A stretch of DNA of 43,842 nucleotides from assembly GCA_944326155.1 (NCBI GenBank), contig CALVCV010000012.1, forward strand, positions 1 through 43,842, given 5' to 3'. The notes beneath the pieces are model-generated. The model did no database searches. It was not told the origin of the DNA and was given only the letters and a program-made list of their open reading frames with translations. Within the stretch, counting starts at the first letter, position 1. Each line of letters starts with the position of its first letter. Source of the DNA: an uncultured Bacilli bacterium. GTDB taxonomy: Bacteria > Bacillota_I > Bacilli_A > ML615J-28 > CAG-313. Below are positions 33,393 through 42,124 of the stretch, piece by piece. The translations under genes were made by a program, and so were the position numbers.

Positions 33393-35186
33393 ATGTTATT
33401 ACGTGCACAAGTATTAGTATGTGGTGGGACAGGTTGCCTATCATCAAAATCTAAACAAATTAAAGAAGCTTTTGTTGAAAACATAAAAGCATTAGGACTT
33501 GATAATGAGATTCAAGTTATTCAAACAGGATGTTTTGGTCTATGTGAAAGAGGACCAATTGTTATTGTTTATCCTGATCAAACTTTCTATTCACATGTAG
33601 CAGTAGAAGATGTACCTAAAATTTGTTCAGAACATCTTTTAAAGGGTCGTATTTATGAACCTAAAGCCTATAAAGAAGCAACAGCAGATGAACTTGCAAA
33701 AATTAAATCTTTTGGTGAAGTTGGCTTTTATAACAAACAATTAAGAATTGCTCTTCGTAATTGTGGAGTAATTAATCCATTTGATATTAATGAAGCAATT
33801 GGTAAAAATGCTTATCAAGCTTTAGGAAAATGTTTAACTGAATATACTCCAGTAGAAGTTATAGATATTATTAAAAAATCTGGACTTCGTGGCCGTGGTG
33901 GTGGTGGTTTTCCAACAGGCTTAAAATGGGAACTTTGTGCTAAAAATCATGCTGATCAAAAATATGTAATTTGTAATGCCGATGAAGGCGATCCAGGCGC
34001 ATTTATGGATCGTTCTGTTTTAGAAGGCGATCCTCATAGTGTTATAGAAGCAATGGCTATTGCAGGATATGCAATTGGTGCTACAATGGGATATGTATAT
34101 ATTCGTGCTGAATATCCTGTTGCTGTTGAAAGACTTGAATTTGCCATTAAACAAGCAAGAGAATATGGTCTTCTAGGCAAAGATATTTTTGGTAGTGGTT
34201 TTGATTTTGATATTGATGTAAGACTTGGTGCTGGTGCCTTTGTTTGTGGTGAAGAGACAGCTCTTATTGCATCTATTGAAGGTGAACGCGGTATGCCAAG
34301 AAATAAACCGCCATTTCCTGCTCTTAAAGGACTTTGGGGTAAACCTACAATCATTAACAATGTTGAAACTTTAGCGAATGTTCCTGTCATTATTTTAAAT
34401 GGTTGGGAATGGTTCTCTTCAATTGGAACAGAAAAGTCAAAAGGAACCAAAGTATTTGCTCTCGGTGGTAAAATTAAGAATACTGGACTTGTTGAAATCC
34501 CAATGGGAACAACCCTTAGAGAAGTAATTTATGATATAGGTGGTGGATGTCCTAATGGTAAAGCCTTCAAAGCTGTTCAAACTGGTGGACCATCAGGTGG
34601 ATGCTTAACAGCTAAACATCTAGATACTCCTATTGATTATGATAACTTAACTGCCCTTGGCTCAATGATGGGTTCAGGTGGTATGATTGTAATGGATGAA
34701 AATAACTGTATGGTCGATGTTGCTCGTTTTTTCTTAGACTTTACTGTTGATGAATCTTGTGGTAAATGTACACCTTGTCGTGAAGGTACAAAGAGAATGC
34801 TTGAAATTTTAAATAAAATTATTCATGGTCAAGGTACTTTAGAAGATATTACTGCTCTTGAAGAACTTGCACATATGATTAAAGATTCATCACTTTGTGG
34901 TCTTGGTCAAAGTGCTCCTAACCCTGTTTTATCAACGCTTGCTAACTTTAGAGATGAATATATCGCTCACGTTGTTGACAAAAAATGTCCTGCTGGTGTT
35001 TGTAAAGCTTTGCTTACATATGTTGTGACTGATGCTTGTATTGGTTGTACAAAATGTAAGAGAAATTGTCCTGCAGATGCAATCACTGGTGAGGTTAGAC
35101 AAAAACATTATATTGATCCTACAAAATGTATTAAATGTGGTAGTTGTATTCAAGGTTGCCCTAAAGGTGCAATCATTGTTAAATAG
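33393..35186 (+). CDS. hydB: HydB/NuoF-like flavin subunit of NAD-linked [FeFe] hydrogenase
   Basis: 597 aa. N-terminal thioredoxin-like [2Fe-2S] domain (C10, C15, C47, C51). FMN/NADH-binding NuoF core with GLRGRGGGGFPTG (~165-178), NADEGDPGA and GAGAFVCGEETALI. SLBB region, then the [4Fe-4S] motif CGKCTPC (C456, C459, C462). C-terminal double [4Fe-4S] ferredoxin (CIGCTKCKRNCP from C549, and CIKCGSCIQGCP). It takes electrons from NADH and, in bifurcating enzymes, from ferredoxin, for H2 production by HydA. Length and domain order fit HydB of trimeric bifurcating hydrogenases. Confidence 0.96.
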   Translation: MLLRAQVLVCGGTGCLSSKSKQIKEAFVENIKALGLDNEIQVIQTGCFGLCERGPIVIVYPDQTFYSHVAVEDVPKICSEHLLKGRIYEPKAYKEATADELAKIKSFGEVGFYNKQLRIALRNCGVINPFDINEAIGKNAYQALGKCLTEYTPVEVIDIIKKSGLRGRGGGGFPTGLKWELCAKNHADQKYVICNADEGDPGAFMDRSVLEGDPHSVIEAMAIAGYAIGATMGYVYIRAEYPVAVERLEFAIKQAREYGLLGKDIFGSGFDFDIDVRLGAGAFVCGEETALIASIEGERGMPRNKPPFPALKGLWGKPTIINNVETLANVPVIILNGWEWFSSIGTEKSKGTKVFALGGKIKNTGLVEIPMGTTLREVIYDIGGGCPNGKAFKAVQTGGPSGGCLTAKHLDTPIDYDNLTALGSMMGSGGMIVMDENNCMVDVARFFLDFTVDESCGKCTPCREGTKRMLEILNKIIHGQGTLEDITALEELAHMIKDSSLCGLGQSAPNPVLSTLANFRDEYIAHVVDKKCPAGVCKALLTYVVTDACIGCTKCKRNCPADAITGEVRQKHYIDPTKCIKCGSCIQGCPKGAIIVK

Positions 35187-35198
35187 GAGGTCTTCTGC

Positions 35199-36995
35199 AT
35201 GGAAAATTTAGTAACAATTACAATAAATGATAAAACGATTCAAGTGCCATCTAACTACACGATTATGCAAGCAGCTGATTCGGTTGGTATTTTTATTCCC
35301 CGTCTTTGTTTCTTAAAAGATTTGAATGAGAATGCTTCTTGTCGTGTTTGTGTAGTTGAAATTGTTGGTATGCGTTCTCTTAAAAATTCATGTACAGTTG
35401 AAGTTGGTTCAATTCTTAATCGTGAAGGAACTGCTACTATCTGTACAAACTCTAAACGTGTACGAAATGCTGTTCATCATACATTGGAGTTGATTGCAGC
35501 AAGCCATCGCTTCGATTGTTGGAAATGTCCACGTGAACGAAATTGTGAACTTCTTACCCTTCTTAGAAGATATTCTATTGATAATAAAATAGCTGAATCT
35601 GGACATTTTGTTAAAAAACTTCCAATTTTAAATCAAAGTGATGCAATTGTTTTTGATTCAGCAAAATGTATTCTTTGTGGAAGATGTATTGCAGCATGCG
35701 AAAAATTAGCAGGCACAAGCGTTCTTAACTTTAATGAAAGAGGCTTTGTTACTTGCGTTGGTACAGCTTTAAATCATGATATTGAAGATTCAGGTTGCAT
35801 CTATTGTGGTAAATGTATTGGTGCATGTCCAACAGCTGCTATTCATGAAAAAGAACAAATTGATTTAGTAGAAGAAGAACTTGATAATCATGAAAATTAT
35901 CTTGTTGCAACTTTTGCTCCAGCTGTTCGTGCCGCAATTGGTGAAGAATTTGACAACCCAATTGGTACAAATTGTGAAGGTAAAATTTATGCATCTTTAA
36001 AAGCTCTTGGTTTTGATGATATTACTGATGTTAATTTTGGTGCTGATCTTACAATTATGGAAGAAGGAACTGAATTTGTACATCGACTAAAGAAAGCTTT
36101 GAATGGCGAAAAAACAGTTTTACCAATGATTACCAGTTGTTCACCTGGTTGGATTCGTTATATTGAACATTATTATCCCGAATATTTACCTAATCTTTCA
36201 AGTTGTAAATCGCCTCAACAAATGCAAGGATCAATGATTAAACACTATTACGCTTCTAAAATTGGTGTTGATCCTCATAAAATTAAAGTTGTATCTATTA
36301 TGCCTTGTATTGCTAAAAAATACGAAGCAAATCGTCCTGAAATGGAAAACGATGGCATAAGAGATATTGATTATGTATTAACAACTAGAGAATATGCTCG
36401 TCTTGTAAAACGATTTGGTATTGATTTTAATGCCCTTGAAGATTATATTCCTACAAGTCCACTTGCTAAATATACAGGTGCCGGTGTGATTTTTGGCGCA
36501 ACAGGAGGTGTAATGGAGGCAGCATTAAGAACTGTTTCTCATATTCTTGATCCAGAAAATGAAGATAAAATTGATTTTACAGTTGTACGAGGAGTTGAAA
36601 ATGGTATTAAAGAAGCAACGATTAAGATTGCTGGATTAGATGTAAATATCGCAGTTGCACATGGTAGTGTAAATTTACCTGAATTGTTCAAACGTATTAA
36701 AGAAGGTAAAAAACAATATCATTTTATTGAAGTAATGGCATGTACTGGTGGATGTATCAATGGTGGTGGTCAACCAATTGTGCCTGCTAAAATTCAAGAA
36801 TCTTGTGATGTAAGAGCTTTAAGAGCGCAAGTTTTATATCAAATTGACAAAGATACGCCATTACATAAATCACATGAAAATCCATCTATTATTGAAGCAT
36901 ATAAAGAATTCTTAGGTGAACCTAATAGTTCACTTGCACATAAGTTACTTCATACAACTTACTCTGCTAAAGAAAACTTTTCTAAATCCAAATAA
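35199..36995 (+). CDS. hydA: HydA, catalytic subunit of NAD-linked [FeFe] hydrogenase
   Basis: 598 aa. N-terminal [2Fe-2S] (C37, C48, C51, C65). His-Cys [4Fe-4S] with H103-x3-C107-x2-C110-x5-C116. Two [4Fe-4S] ferredoxin motifs (C157/160/163/167 and C200/203/206/210). H-cluster domain with L1 ITSCSPGW (C314), L2 MPCIAKKYE (C370) and L3 EVMACTGGCINGGGQP (C515, C519), then a ~70-residue tail with the small-subunit-like helices. Makes H2 at the H-cluster. L1 reads TSCSPGW where C. pasteurianum CpI has TSCCPGW. The maturases HydE, HydF and HydG are not in this window. RBS GGAGG. Confidence 0.97.
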   Translation: MENLVTITINDKTIQVPSNYTIMQAADSVGIFIPRLCFLKDLNENASCRVCVVEIVGMRSLKNSCTVEVGSILNREGTATICTNSKRVRNAVHHTLELIAASHRFDCWKCPRERNCELLTLLRRYSIDNKIAESGHFVKKLPILNQSDAIVFDSAKCILCGRCIAACEKLAGTSVLNFNERGFVTCVGTALNHDIEDSGCIYCGKCIGACPTAAIHEKEQIDLVEEELDNHENYLVATFAPAVRAAIGEEFDNPIGTNCEGKIYASLKALGFDDITDVNFGADLTIMEEGTEFVHRLKKALNGEKTVLPMITSCSPGWIRYIEHYYPEYLPNLSSCKSPQQMQGSMIKHYYASKIGVDPHKIKVVSIMPCIAKKYEANRPEMENDGIRDIDYVLTTREYARLVKRFGIDFNALEDYIPTSPLAKYTGAGVIFGATGGVMEAALRTVSHILDPENEDKIDFTVVRGVENGIKEATIKIAGLDVNIAVAHGSVNLPELFKRIKEGKKQYHFIEVMACTGGCINGGGQPIVPAKIQESCDVRALRAQVLYQIDKDTPLHKSHENPSIIEAYKEFLGEPNSSLAHKLLHTTYSAKENFSKSK

Positions 36996-37004
36996 TAAAT
37001 AAGA

Positions 37005-37044
37005 AAAAAGCCCTAAAAACAGCATTTTGTTTTTAGGGCTTTTA
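37005..37044. terminator. bidirectional terminator between hydA and the Crp-family gene
   Basis: AAAAGCCCTAAAAAC pairs with GTTTTTAGGGCTTTT around a short loop, with A and T tracts on both sides. It serves the converging hydA and Crp-family transcripts and overlaps the Crp-family stop codon. Confidence 0.92.
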
Positions 37045-37662
37045 AATACTTTGATTTAAAGTAAGATAAGTTTTTTGCTTTTCTTTTTCTTTTTTAATAA
37101 TATGCTTTTTTTCAAGAAAGGAAAGACTTCTTGAAACAGATGGCCTTGGTAAAGATAAAATTCTTGCTAAATTGCTAACTGATTCAATATAAATCTTTTT
37201 GGTATTTTTTTGCTTTTGTTCTAATTTTAGATAATAAATAATACGGTCTTCAATATTTTTGTGTTTAAAAAGTTTATTTTCTTGTTTAATATATAAGGCT
37301 TTTGTAGAAAGAAGTTCTAAGTAGGAAGCAAGAAACTGGTAGTTTGTTTTAAACAAATAAAAGAGATTTTCTTTACTAATATAACGAATGAGCGTTTTCT
37401 TTAAACATATACCATGACCCAAATATCGATTGTGTTTGGAAAACGCCAAAATATCCCCAAAATAAGCCTCATTTTGCAAAATAGTAATAGTTTCTTCTTT
37501 TTCTGTATAAGTTAATTCAATTACATCAATTTGACCATATATTACCATTCCTACTACATCACAAATCTGTTCTTCGTTAAAAACAACATCTTTTGCTTTA
37601 TAAGATTTAAGATAAGTATAAGTATTTAATTCATCATTTGTTAAATTATCAAATATATTCAT
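37042..37662 (-). CDS. Crp/Fnr-family transcriptional regulator
   Basis: 206 aa. Cyclic-nucleotide-binding-like beta barrel (~10-120) and a C-terminal helix-turn-helix (~158-195: VSNLARILSLPRPSVSRSLSFLEKKHIIKK). It lacks the N-terminal cysteine cluster of Fnr; Cys at ~28 and ~106 are the only ones I see, so an oxygen-sensing iron-sulfur site is unlikely. It is divergent from the solute-binding lipoprotein gene with a palindrome between them, and convergent with the hydrogenase operon. It could control either; effector unknown. Confidence 0.9.
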   Translation of the reverse strand: MNIFDNLTNDELNTYTYLKSYKAKDVVFNEEQICDVVGMVIYGQIDVIELTYTEKEETITILQNEAYFGDILAFSKHNRYLGHGICLKKTLIRYISKENLFYLFKTNYQFLASYLELLSTKALYIKQENKLFKHKNIEDRIIYYLKLEQKQKNTKKIYIESVSNLARILSLPRPSVSRSLSFLEKKHIIKKEKEKQKTYLTLNQSI

Positions 37663-37685
37663 AAATTTAGTTTCCCTTTTTGGTT

Positions 37686-37711
37686 ATATTGTAACAAATG
37701 TTACACAATAT
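37686..37711. promoter_or_regulatory. palindromic operator in the divergent Crp-family/transporter promoter
   Basis: TGTAAC (37690-37695), AAAT spacer, GTTACA (37700-37705). The outer bases ATATTGT and ACAATAT add a second, offset symmetry. The form resembles Crp/Fnr/HcpR-type sites. A TATAAT for the plus-strand gene lies at 37727-37732, putting the palindrome centre about 41-42 bases before the expected start site. Confidence 0.7.
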
Positions 37712-37783
37712 AATTGTAGCATATGATATAATATTTTAGCAAATAATAAACAATATAAAATTACACAAAAATTAGGAGGTTTT

Positions 37784-38716
37784 ATGAAAAAAAATTTTAA
37801 ATTGATATATATATTTATCATCCTTTTATTTACACTTGCAATTACAGGATGTGTAGATGATTCTAGCAAAAAAGTTTCTATCATTGTCCCTACTGGTACA
37901 CCTTCACTTGGTGTTGCCAGTGCGATTAATAATTCTAGTATTGTAGAGGTAAATATTGTAAGTGGTTCTGATCCACTAGTTGCAGCATTCACAAATGGTA
38001 GTTATGATATTGTTGTTGCACCAGTCAATCTTGGTGCAAAATTATATAATGCCAATGCAAATTTTGAATATGTATTATATAAAACTATTGTTTGGGGTAA
38101 CTATTATTTAGTTGCAAATGAAGAAATTTTAAGTATCGAAAGTCTTGATGGTAAAAAGGTATTAGTTTTTGGTAAAAATTCAACACCTGATGTTGTTTTA
38201 CAAACATTAGCAATTGCCAAAGGAATAGATGTTGAATTTGAATATGTTAATGACGTTTCAACTGCTAACTCATATCTATTAACTGGTAAAGCTGATATCA
38301 TAGTCAGTGCAGAACCATCACTTACTAAAATTAGTTCGAATAAGAGTTTTTATACTTTTGATTTACAACAAGCATGGAAAGATTTAACAGGTAGTTATTC
38401 TTTACCACAAGCTGGTATTTTTGTTAAAAAATCCCTAAAGAATAATCAAGCAGTTTTAAATGTTTTAAATAAAATGAAACAATCAGTTGATATGGCAACT
38501 ACTAATCCAAATGAATTAGTAAAAGATGCGGTAAGTGTAGATAGTAATCTTGCAACAATTGGTCAAGATACTTTAGAAAAAGCAATTGGAAATTGTAATT
38601 TACGTGTTGAAGAAAATGATCAAGAAGCAATTGAATTTTATTTTAAAAAAGTAATTGCTTTAGGAATTGGTGTTACTGTAGGAGGAAAACTTCCTGATGA
38701 GGCATTCTATTACTAA
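37784..38716 (+). CDS. ABC transporter substrate-binding lipoprotein (TauA/NMT1-like)
   Basis: 310 aa. Signal peptide with lipobox ITGC (C23), then a two-lobed binding protein of the sulfonate/nitrate/thiamine-precursor class: VSIIVPTGTPSLGVA, GSYDIVVAPVNLGAKLY, VWGNYYLVA, SLDGKKVLVFGKNSTPD and GKADIIVSAEPSLT. The ligand is not evident. RBS AGGAGG. The permease start lies inside its 3' end (20-base overlap). Confidence 0.9.
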   Translation: MKKNFKLIYIFIILLFTLAITGCVDDSSKKVSIIVPTGTPSLGVASAINNSSIVEVNIVSGSDPLVAAFTNGSYDIVVAPVNLGAKLYNANANFEYVLYKTIVWGNYYLVANEEILSIESLDGKKVLVFGKNSTPDVVLQTLAIAKGIDVEFEYVNDVSTANSYLLTGKADIIVSAEPSLTKISSNKSFYTFDLQQAWKDLTGSYSLPQAGIFVKKSLKNNQAVLNVLNKMKQSVDMATTNPNELVKDAVSVDSNLATIGQDTLEKAIGNCNLRVEENDQEAIEFYFKKVIALGIGVTVGGKLPDEAFYY

Positions 38717-39467
38717 AAAAAGGATTTTGTCAAGCTCGCTTTTTGTTAGTTCTTTTTTAGTAATTGTATTTTTTTGGATGATACTTGCAATTATTTATGA
38801 CAACGATTTGATTTTTCCTAATATTAATCAAATTGCAATAGCATTCATCCATATTTTTAAGGAAATAGACAATATCATTGCATTACTTTTAACGATTAGT
38901 AGAGTAATCATTTCTGTTATGATTTCATTTCTATTAGGATTTTTTGTTCTTATCATATATATTCTTTTTCCTTCAAGTATGGCCTTTTTTAATCCTATCA
39001 TTCAAATTATGCGTAGTACACCGCTTGCAGTATTATCAATTTTTATCTTTATTATTATTGGTGATAAAATAGGACCTTATGTCATTACAGTCTTAATGAC
39101 TTTCCCTGTCGTGATTGAAGGGCTTTTGACCGCAACAAAACAAATCAATAAGGATGTTATGGATGAGGTAAAAACATTGCAAGGAAGTAGTTTAAAAAAA
39201 ATAGTATATATATATATTCCTATTATATTTCCATATATTATGATGACGTTAATTCAAAGTTTGGGTATGAGTTTTAAGGTCATGATTATGGGTGAATATA
39301 TTTGTCAAACAGACGATAGCATAGGTAAAATTTTGTATGGCGTGAAGTCAAATATTGAAATGGATAGTCTAATTGCTTATGGAATCCTAATAGTTATTAT
39401 TGTAGTAGTTTTAGAATTATTTATTCAAATGATTAAGAAACACTTATTAAGAAATGTCTTATCTTAA
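38697..39467 (+). CDS. ABC transporter permease (SsuC/TauC-like)
   Basis: 256 aa with about six membrane segments. The EAA-type loop (EVKTLQGSSLKKIVYIYIPIIFP) is at ~165-190. Partner of the binding protein at 37784. No ATPase gene is adjacent, so the energy-coupling subunit must be elsewhere. The RBS GGAGGA lies within the upstream gene. Confidence 0.9.
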   Translation: MRHSITKKRILSSSLFVSSFLVIVFFWMILAIIYDNDLIFPNINQIAIAFIHIFKEIDNIIALLLTISRVIISVMISFLLGFFVLIIYILFPSSMAFFNPIIQIMRSTPLAVLSIFIFIIIGDKIGPYVITVLMTFPVVIEGLLTATKQINKDVMDEVKTLQGSSLKKIVYIYIPIIFPYIMMTLIQSLGMSFKVMIMGEYICQTDDSIGKILYGVKSNIEMDSLIAYGILIVIIVVVLELFIQMIKKHLLRNVLS

Positions 39468-39480
39468 AAAGTGTTTTTCA
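39438..39480 (+). terminator. terminator overlapping the permease 3' end
   Basis: AAACACTT (39438-39445) pairs with AAGTGTTT (39469-39476), with a smaller hairpin inside and T-rich sequence after. The left arm is coding sequence. Confidence 0.6.
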
Positions 39481-39539
39481 TTTTCTTGCAAAATAAAGGT
39501 AGATATATTATAATAATACATAAAAAGAGGTAACAAATT

Positions 39540-40316
39540 ATGTTTTTTTCAAAACCTGGAACATATCCACCTTGTAGGATGTTTTCATTTACGCATATTG
39601 CAGTACTTATTTTTTGCATAATATGTATTGCTTTTTTTGCTTATAAAACAAGAAATATTGGTAGTAAAAAATTAAACAACATTACAAAAATTATTGCCAT
39701 TAGTTTAGTCGTTTTAGAGAGTTGTAAAATCATTTTATCTTTTGTTAATGGACAAACCAATCCTGATAGCTATGTGCCTCTTTATTTTTGTTCTATTTTT
39801 ATTTATGCAACGATTTTGGCAGGTTTTGCGAAGGGAAAGTTAAAAAAATTAGGTGAAGCGTTTATTGGTAGCGGTGGTATTATTGCAGGGGGAGTCTTTT
39901 TAATTTCACCTTCAACTTCCATTGAAACTTATCCAATGTTTCATTTTTTATCATGTTATAGTATGTTATATCATAGTTTGATGGTTTATTTAGGAATTGG
40001 ATATTTATTAAATGGTGTAGTTGTTTTAAATAAAATTACTTTTATTAGATATATTATATATTGTCTATTTTTCTCCATTATTGCGATTGTTGCAAATAAT
40101 ATCTATAATACGAACTTTATGTTCTTAAGAGAACCTTATAATATTCCTCTTGCTTTCTTGACTCCTTTATCAACTGATTTTCCTGTACTATATACATTAT
40201 TTATTCTTATTTCTTGTATTGGCGTTACCTATATGCTTATTGATTTTATTGTTAGAGGAATCAAGTTTTTAACAAAAAAAGAGAGTGTGAAGTATGGAAA
40301 AGATAATTTTGACTAA
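39540..40316 (+). CDS. YwaF-like integral membrane protein (TIGR02206 type)
   Basis: 258 aa, six or seven hydrophobic segments. Resembles the YwaF/TIGR02206 family: SFTHIAVL near the N-terminus, a P-Y-FCSI segment (VPLYFCSIFIYAT) and a mid-protein H-F-SCYSMLYHS. Function unknown for the family. RBS AGAGGT and a TATAAT upstream. It overlaps the Nudix gene by 23 bases. Confidence 0.8.
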   Translation: MFFSKPGTYPPCRMFSFTHIAVLIFCIICIAFFAYKTRNIGSKKLNNITKIIAISLVVLESCKIILSFVNGQTNPDSYVPLYFCSIFIYATILAGFAKGKLKKLGEAFIGSGGIIAGGVFLISPSTSIETYPMFHFLSCYSMLYHSLMVYLGIGYLLNGVVVLNKITFIRYIIYCLFFSIIAIVANNIYNTNFMFLREPYNIPLAFLTPLSTDFPVLYTLFILISCIGVTYMLIDFIVRGIKFLTKKESVKYGKDNFD

Positions 40317-40752
40317 TATGTGTTTGATTGAAAATGAATTAACCAAAGAAGTGGTGGTAATCCATCGGGTAAAAAACTGGAAGGGGATTGCTTTTCCAGG
40401 AGGTCACATTGAAAAAGGTGAACCCATCATACCATCTGTGATAAGAGAAATCAAAGAAGAAACAGCTTTAGATATTTCTAATTTAATTTTTTGTGGTATT
40501 CGCGATTGGTATGATGAAAAACTGAATGAAAGAAATATTGTCTTTATGTTTAAAACGAATACATTTAAAGGAACGTTACAAAATGATAATATTGAGGGAA
40601 AACTAGAGTGGAGAACGCTTGATAGCATAATGCCTAGTGAGTATGCAAGTGGATTAGATAAAGAAATGGCTATCTTTTTTGATAATCAAATTTTAGAATT
40701 TTATTCAAATTATGATGAAAAGTCTAAAAGTTGGATATTAAAAAAATATTAG
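40294..40752 (+). CDS. Nudix hydrolase (MutT-like)
   Basis: 152 aa. Nudix box GGHIEKGEPIIPSVIREIKEETALDI (G-x5-E-x7-REUxEE, with Thr in place of the usual Gly after EE) at ~36-61. Followed by IRDWYDEK and a C-terminal W/E block seen in 8-oxo-dGTP diphosphatase-like members. Substrate not established. Starts inside the ywaF-like gene. Confidence 0.92.
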   Translation: MEKIILTNMCLIENELTKEVVVIHRVKNWKGIAFPGGHIEKGEPIIPSVIREIKEETALDISNLIFCGIRDWYDEKLNERNIVFMFKTNTFKGTLQNDNIEGKLEWRTLDSIMPSEYASGLDKEMAIFFDNQILEFYSNYDEKSKSWILKKY

Positions 40753-40760
40753 GAGGTATT

Positions 40761-41810
40761 ATGGATAACAAATTATTATTTAAATTATTACAAACACCAT
40801 CTGTTAGTGGCAATGAACTTGCCATTCAAAAAATGTTAATTAATGAGTTAAAAACCATTGATGATGAAATGATTACCCATCATAGTTATAATACGATACA
40901 TGTTGTCAATAAAGATGCCAAAGTGAAAGTAATGTTACTTGCGCATATTGATGAAATTGGCTTGATTATTGAAAAAATTGAAGATAATGGTATTTGTAAA
41001 TTAACAAACGTCGGTGGTATTAAACCTCAAATGTATATGGGTCAACATGTATGGGTGGTCAAAAATACATTAAATGGTGCATATGAATATATTCCTGGTG
41101 TTATAGGCTATCCTGCAAATTACAATAGCGCAAACATTAGTGTCAATGATTTAAATCTTGATTTAGGTTGTAAATCTAAAGAAGAGGCTTTAAAACTTGT
41201 CCAAATTGGTGATGTAGTCATTCATAAAGATAATGTTCAAGAATTGGCAAATCATTTACTTGCAAGTAGAGCATTGGATGATAAAATTGGTGTATTTATT
41301 TGTTGTGAAGTTTTAAAGCAAGTCAAAGAAAAATCCACAAATGGGGTATATTTTGTTGCAACTGTTGGTGAAGAAACAACCGGTAGAGGCTCATATTTTG
41401 CAAGCGATATGGCAGAACCTACTTGTGCAATTGCTATTGATGTAGGATCAAGTACTGATGTTAAATATAAAGAAAAATTTACTCATGATGTGACACTTGG
41501 TCATGGCCCTATTTTGACAATTGCATCACATGCCAATCAAAAAATATTAGAATTGCTAAAAGAAAGTGCAAAACGGCTAGGTATTCCTGTTCAATACTCA
41601 GTAGAAGTTTCTAAAACCTATACGGATTTTGATACGATTTATAAAAGAAATAAAGGAATTCCATCAGAACTAATCAGTATTCCACTTCGCTATATGCATT
41701 CTGCAACTGAAGTTTGTAGTTTAGATGATATAGAATATATTATTAAGCTACTTGTTGATTTCATTTGCAATTTGGATGAAAACGTAAAATTTAATTTGTT
41801 AGAGGTATAA
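40761..41810 (+). CDS. M42-family metallo-aminopeptidase
   Basis: 349 aa from the ATG at 40761, chosen for the AGGAGG directly upstream; an in-frame ATG at 40731 lies inside the Nudix gene. Motifs: LLAHIDEIG (first metal His and Asp), SRALDDKIG (bridging Asp), ATVGEETTGRG (catalytic Glu pair), AIDVG, and YMHSATEV (C-terminal His). Dodecameric peptidases of this family degrade peptides in the cytoplasm. Confidence 0.93.
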   Translation: MDNKLLFKLLQTPSVSGNELAIQKMLINELKTIDDEMITHHSYNTIHVVNKDAKVKVMLLAHIDEIGLIIEKIEDNGICKLTNVGGIKPQMYMGQHVWVVKNTLNGAYEYIPGVIGYPANYNSANISVNDLNLDLGCKSKEEALKLVQIGDVVIHKDNVQELANHLLASRALDDKIGVFICCEVLKQVKEKSTNGVYFVATVGEETTGRGSYFASDMAEPTCAIAIDVGSSTDVKYKEKFTHDVTLGHGPILTIASHANQKILELLKESAKRLGIPVQYSVEVSKTYTDFDTIYKRNKGIPSELISIPLRYMHSATEVCSLDDIEYIIKLLVDFICNLDENVKFNLLEV

Positions 41811-41812
41811 AT

Positions 41813-42025
41813 ATGGATATTATTATTGGTGGTATTTATCAACATTATAAAGGTGGTATCTATCGAGTAATAGGGGTTGCAAACCATTCTGAAACATTGG
41901 AAAAACTCGTAATCTATAAGTCTTTAGAAAACGATTCACTTTGGGCAAGACCACTTGTGATGTGGAATGAAGAAGTAGTAAAGGATGGTAAAAAATATTT
42001 ACGATTTACATATATAAATTGCTAG
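41813..42025 (+). CDS. DUF1653 protein
   Basis: 70 aa. Matches DUF1653: IYQHYKGGIYRVIGVANHSETLEKLVIYKSLENDSLWARPLVMWNEEV. A small beta-rich domain of unknown function, often near housekeeping enzymes. Two bases after the M42 gene. Confidence 0.9.
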   Translation: MDIIIGGIYQHYKGGIYRVIGVANHSETLEKLVIYKSLENDSLWARPLVMWNEEVVKDGKKYLRFTYINC

Positions 42026-42036
42026 AATCTAAATAA

Positions 42037-42078
42037 TAAAAATCACTTACATAAAGTATATATGTAAGTGATTTTTTG
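42037..42078 (+). terminator. terminator after DUF1653
   Basis: A 15-bp stem (42039-42053 with 42061-42075), loop AAAGTAT, then T run. Confidence 0.92.
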
Positions 42079-42081
42079 ATA

Positions 42082-42110
42082 TTGACAAAGGATAAAAAAT
42101 ATGTTAAAAT
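42082..42110 (+). promoter_or_regulatory. tmRNA promoter
   Basis: TTGACA (42082-42087), 17-base spacer, TAAAAT (42105-42110). A second TATAAT at 42111 is out of spacing. Confidence 0.8.
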
Positions 42111-42124
42111 TATAATATCAAAAA

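Noticed and set aside
37663-37783. Riboswitch upstream of the solute-binding protein
   Set aside because: The expected leader is under 50 bases; the symmetry fits a DNA operator better than an RNA fold.
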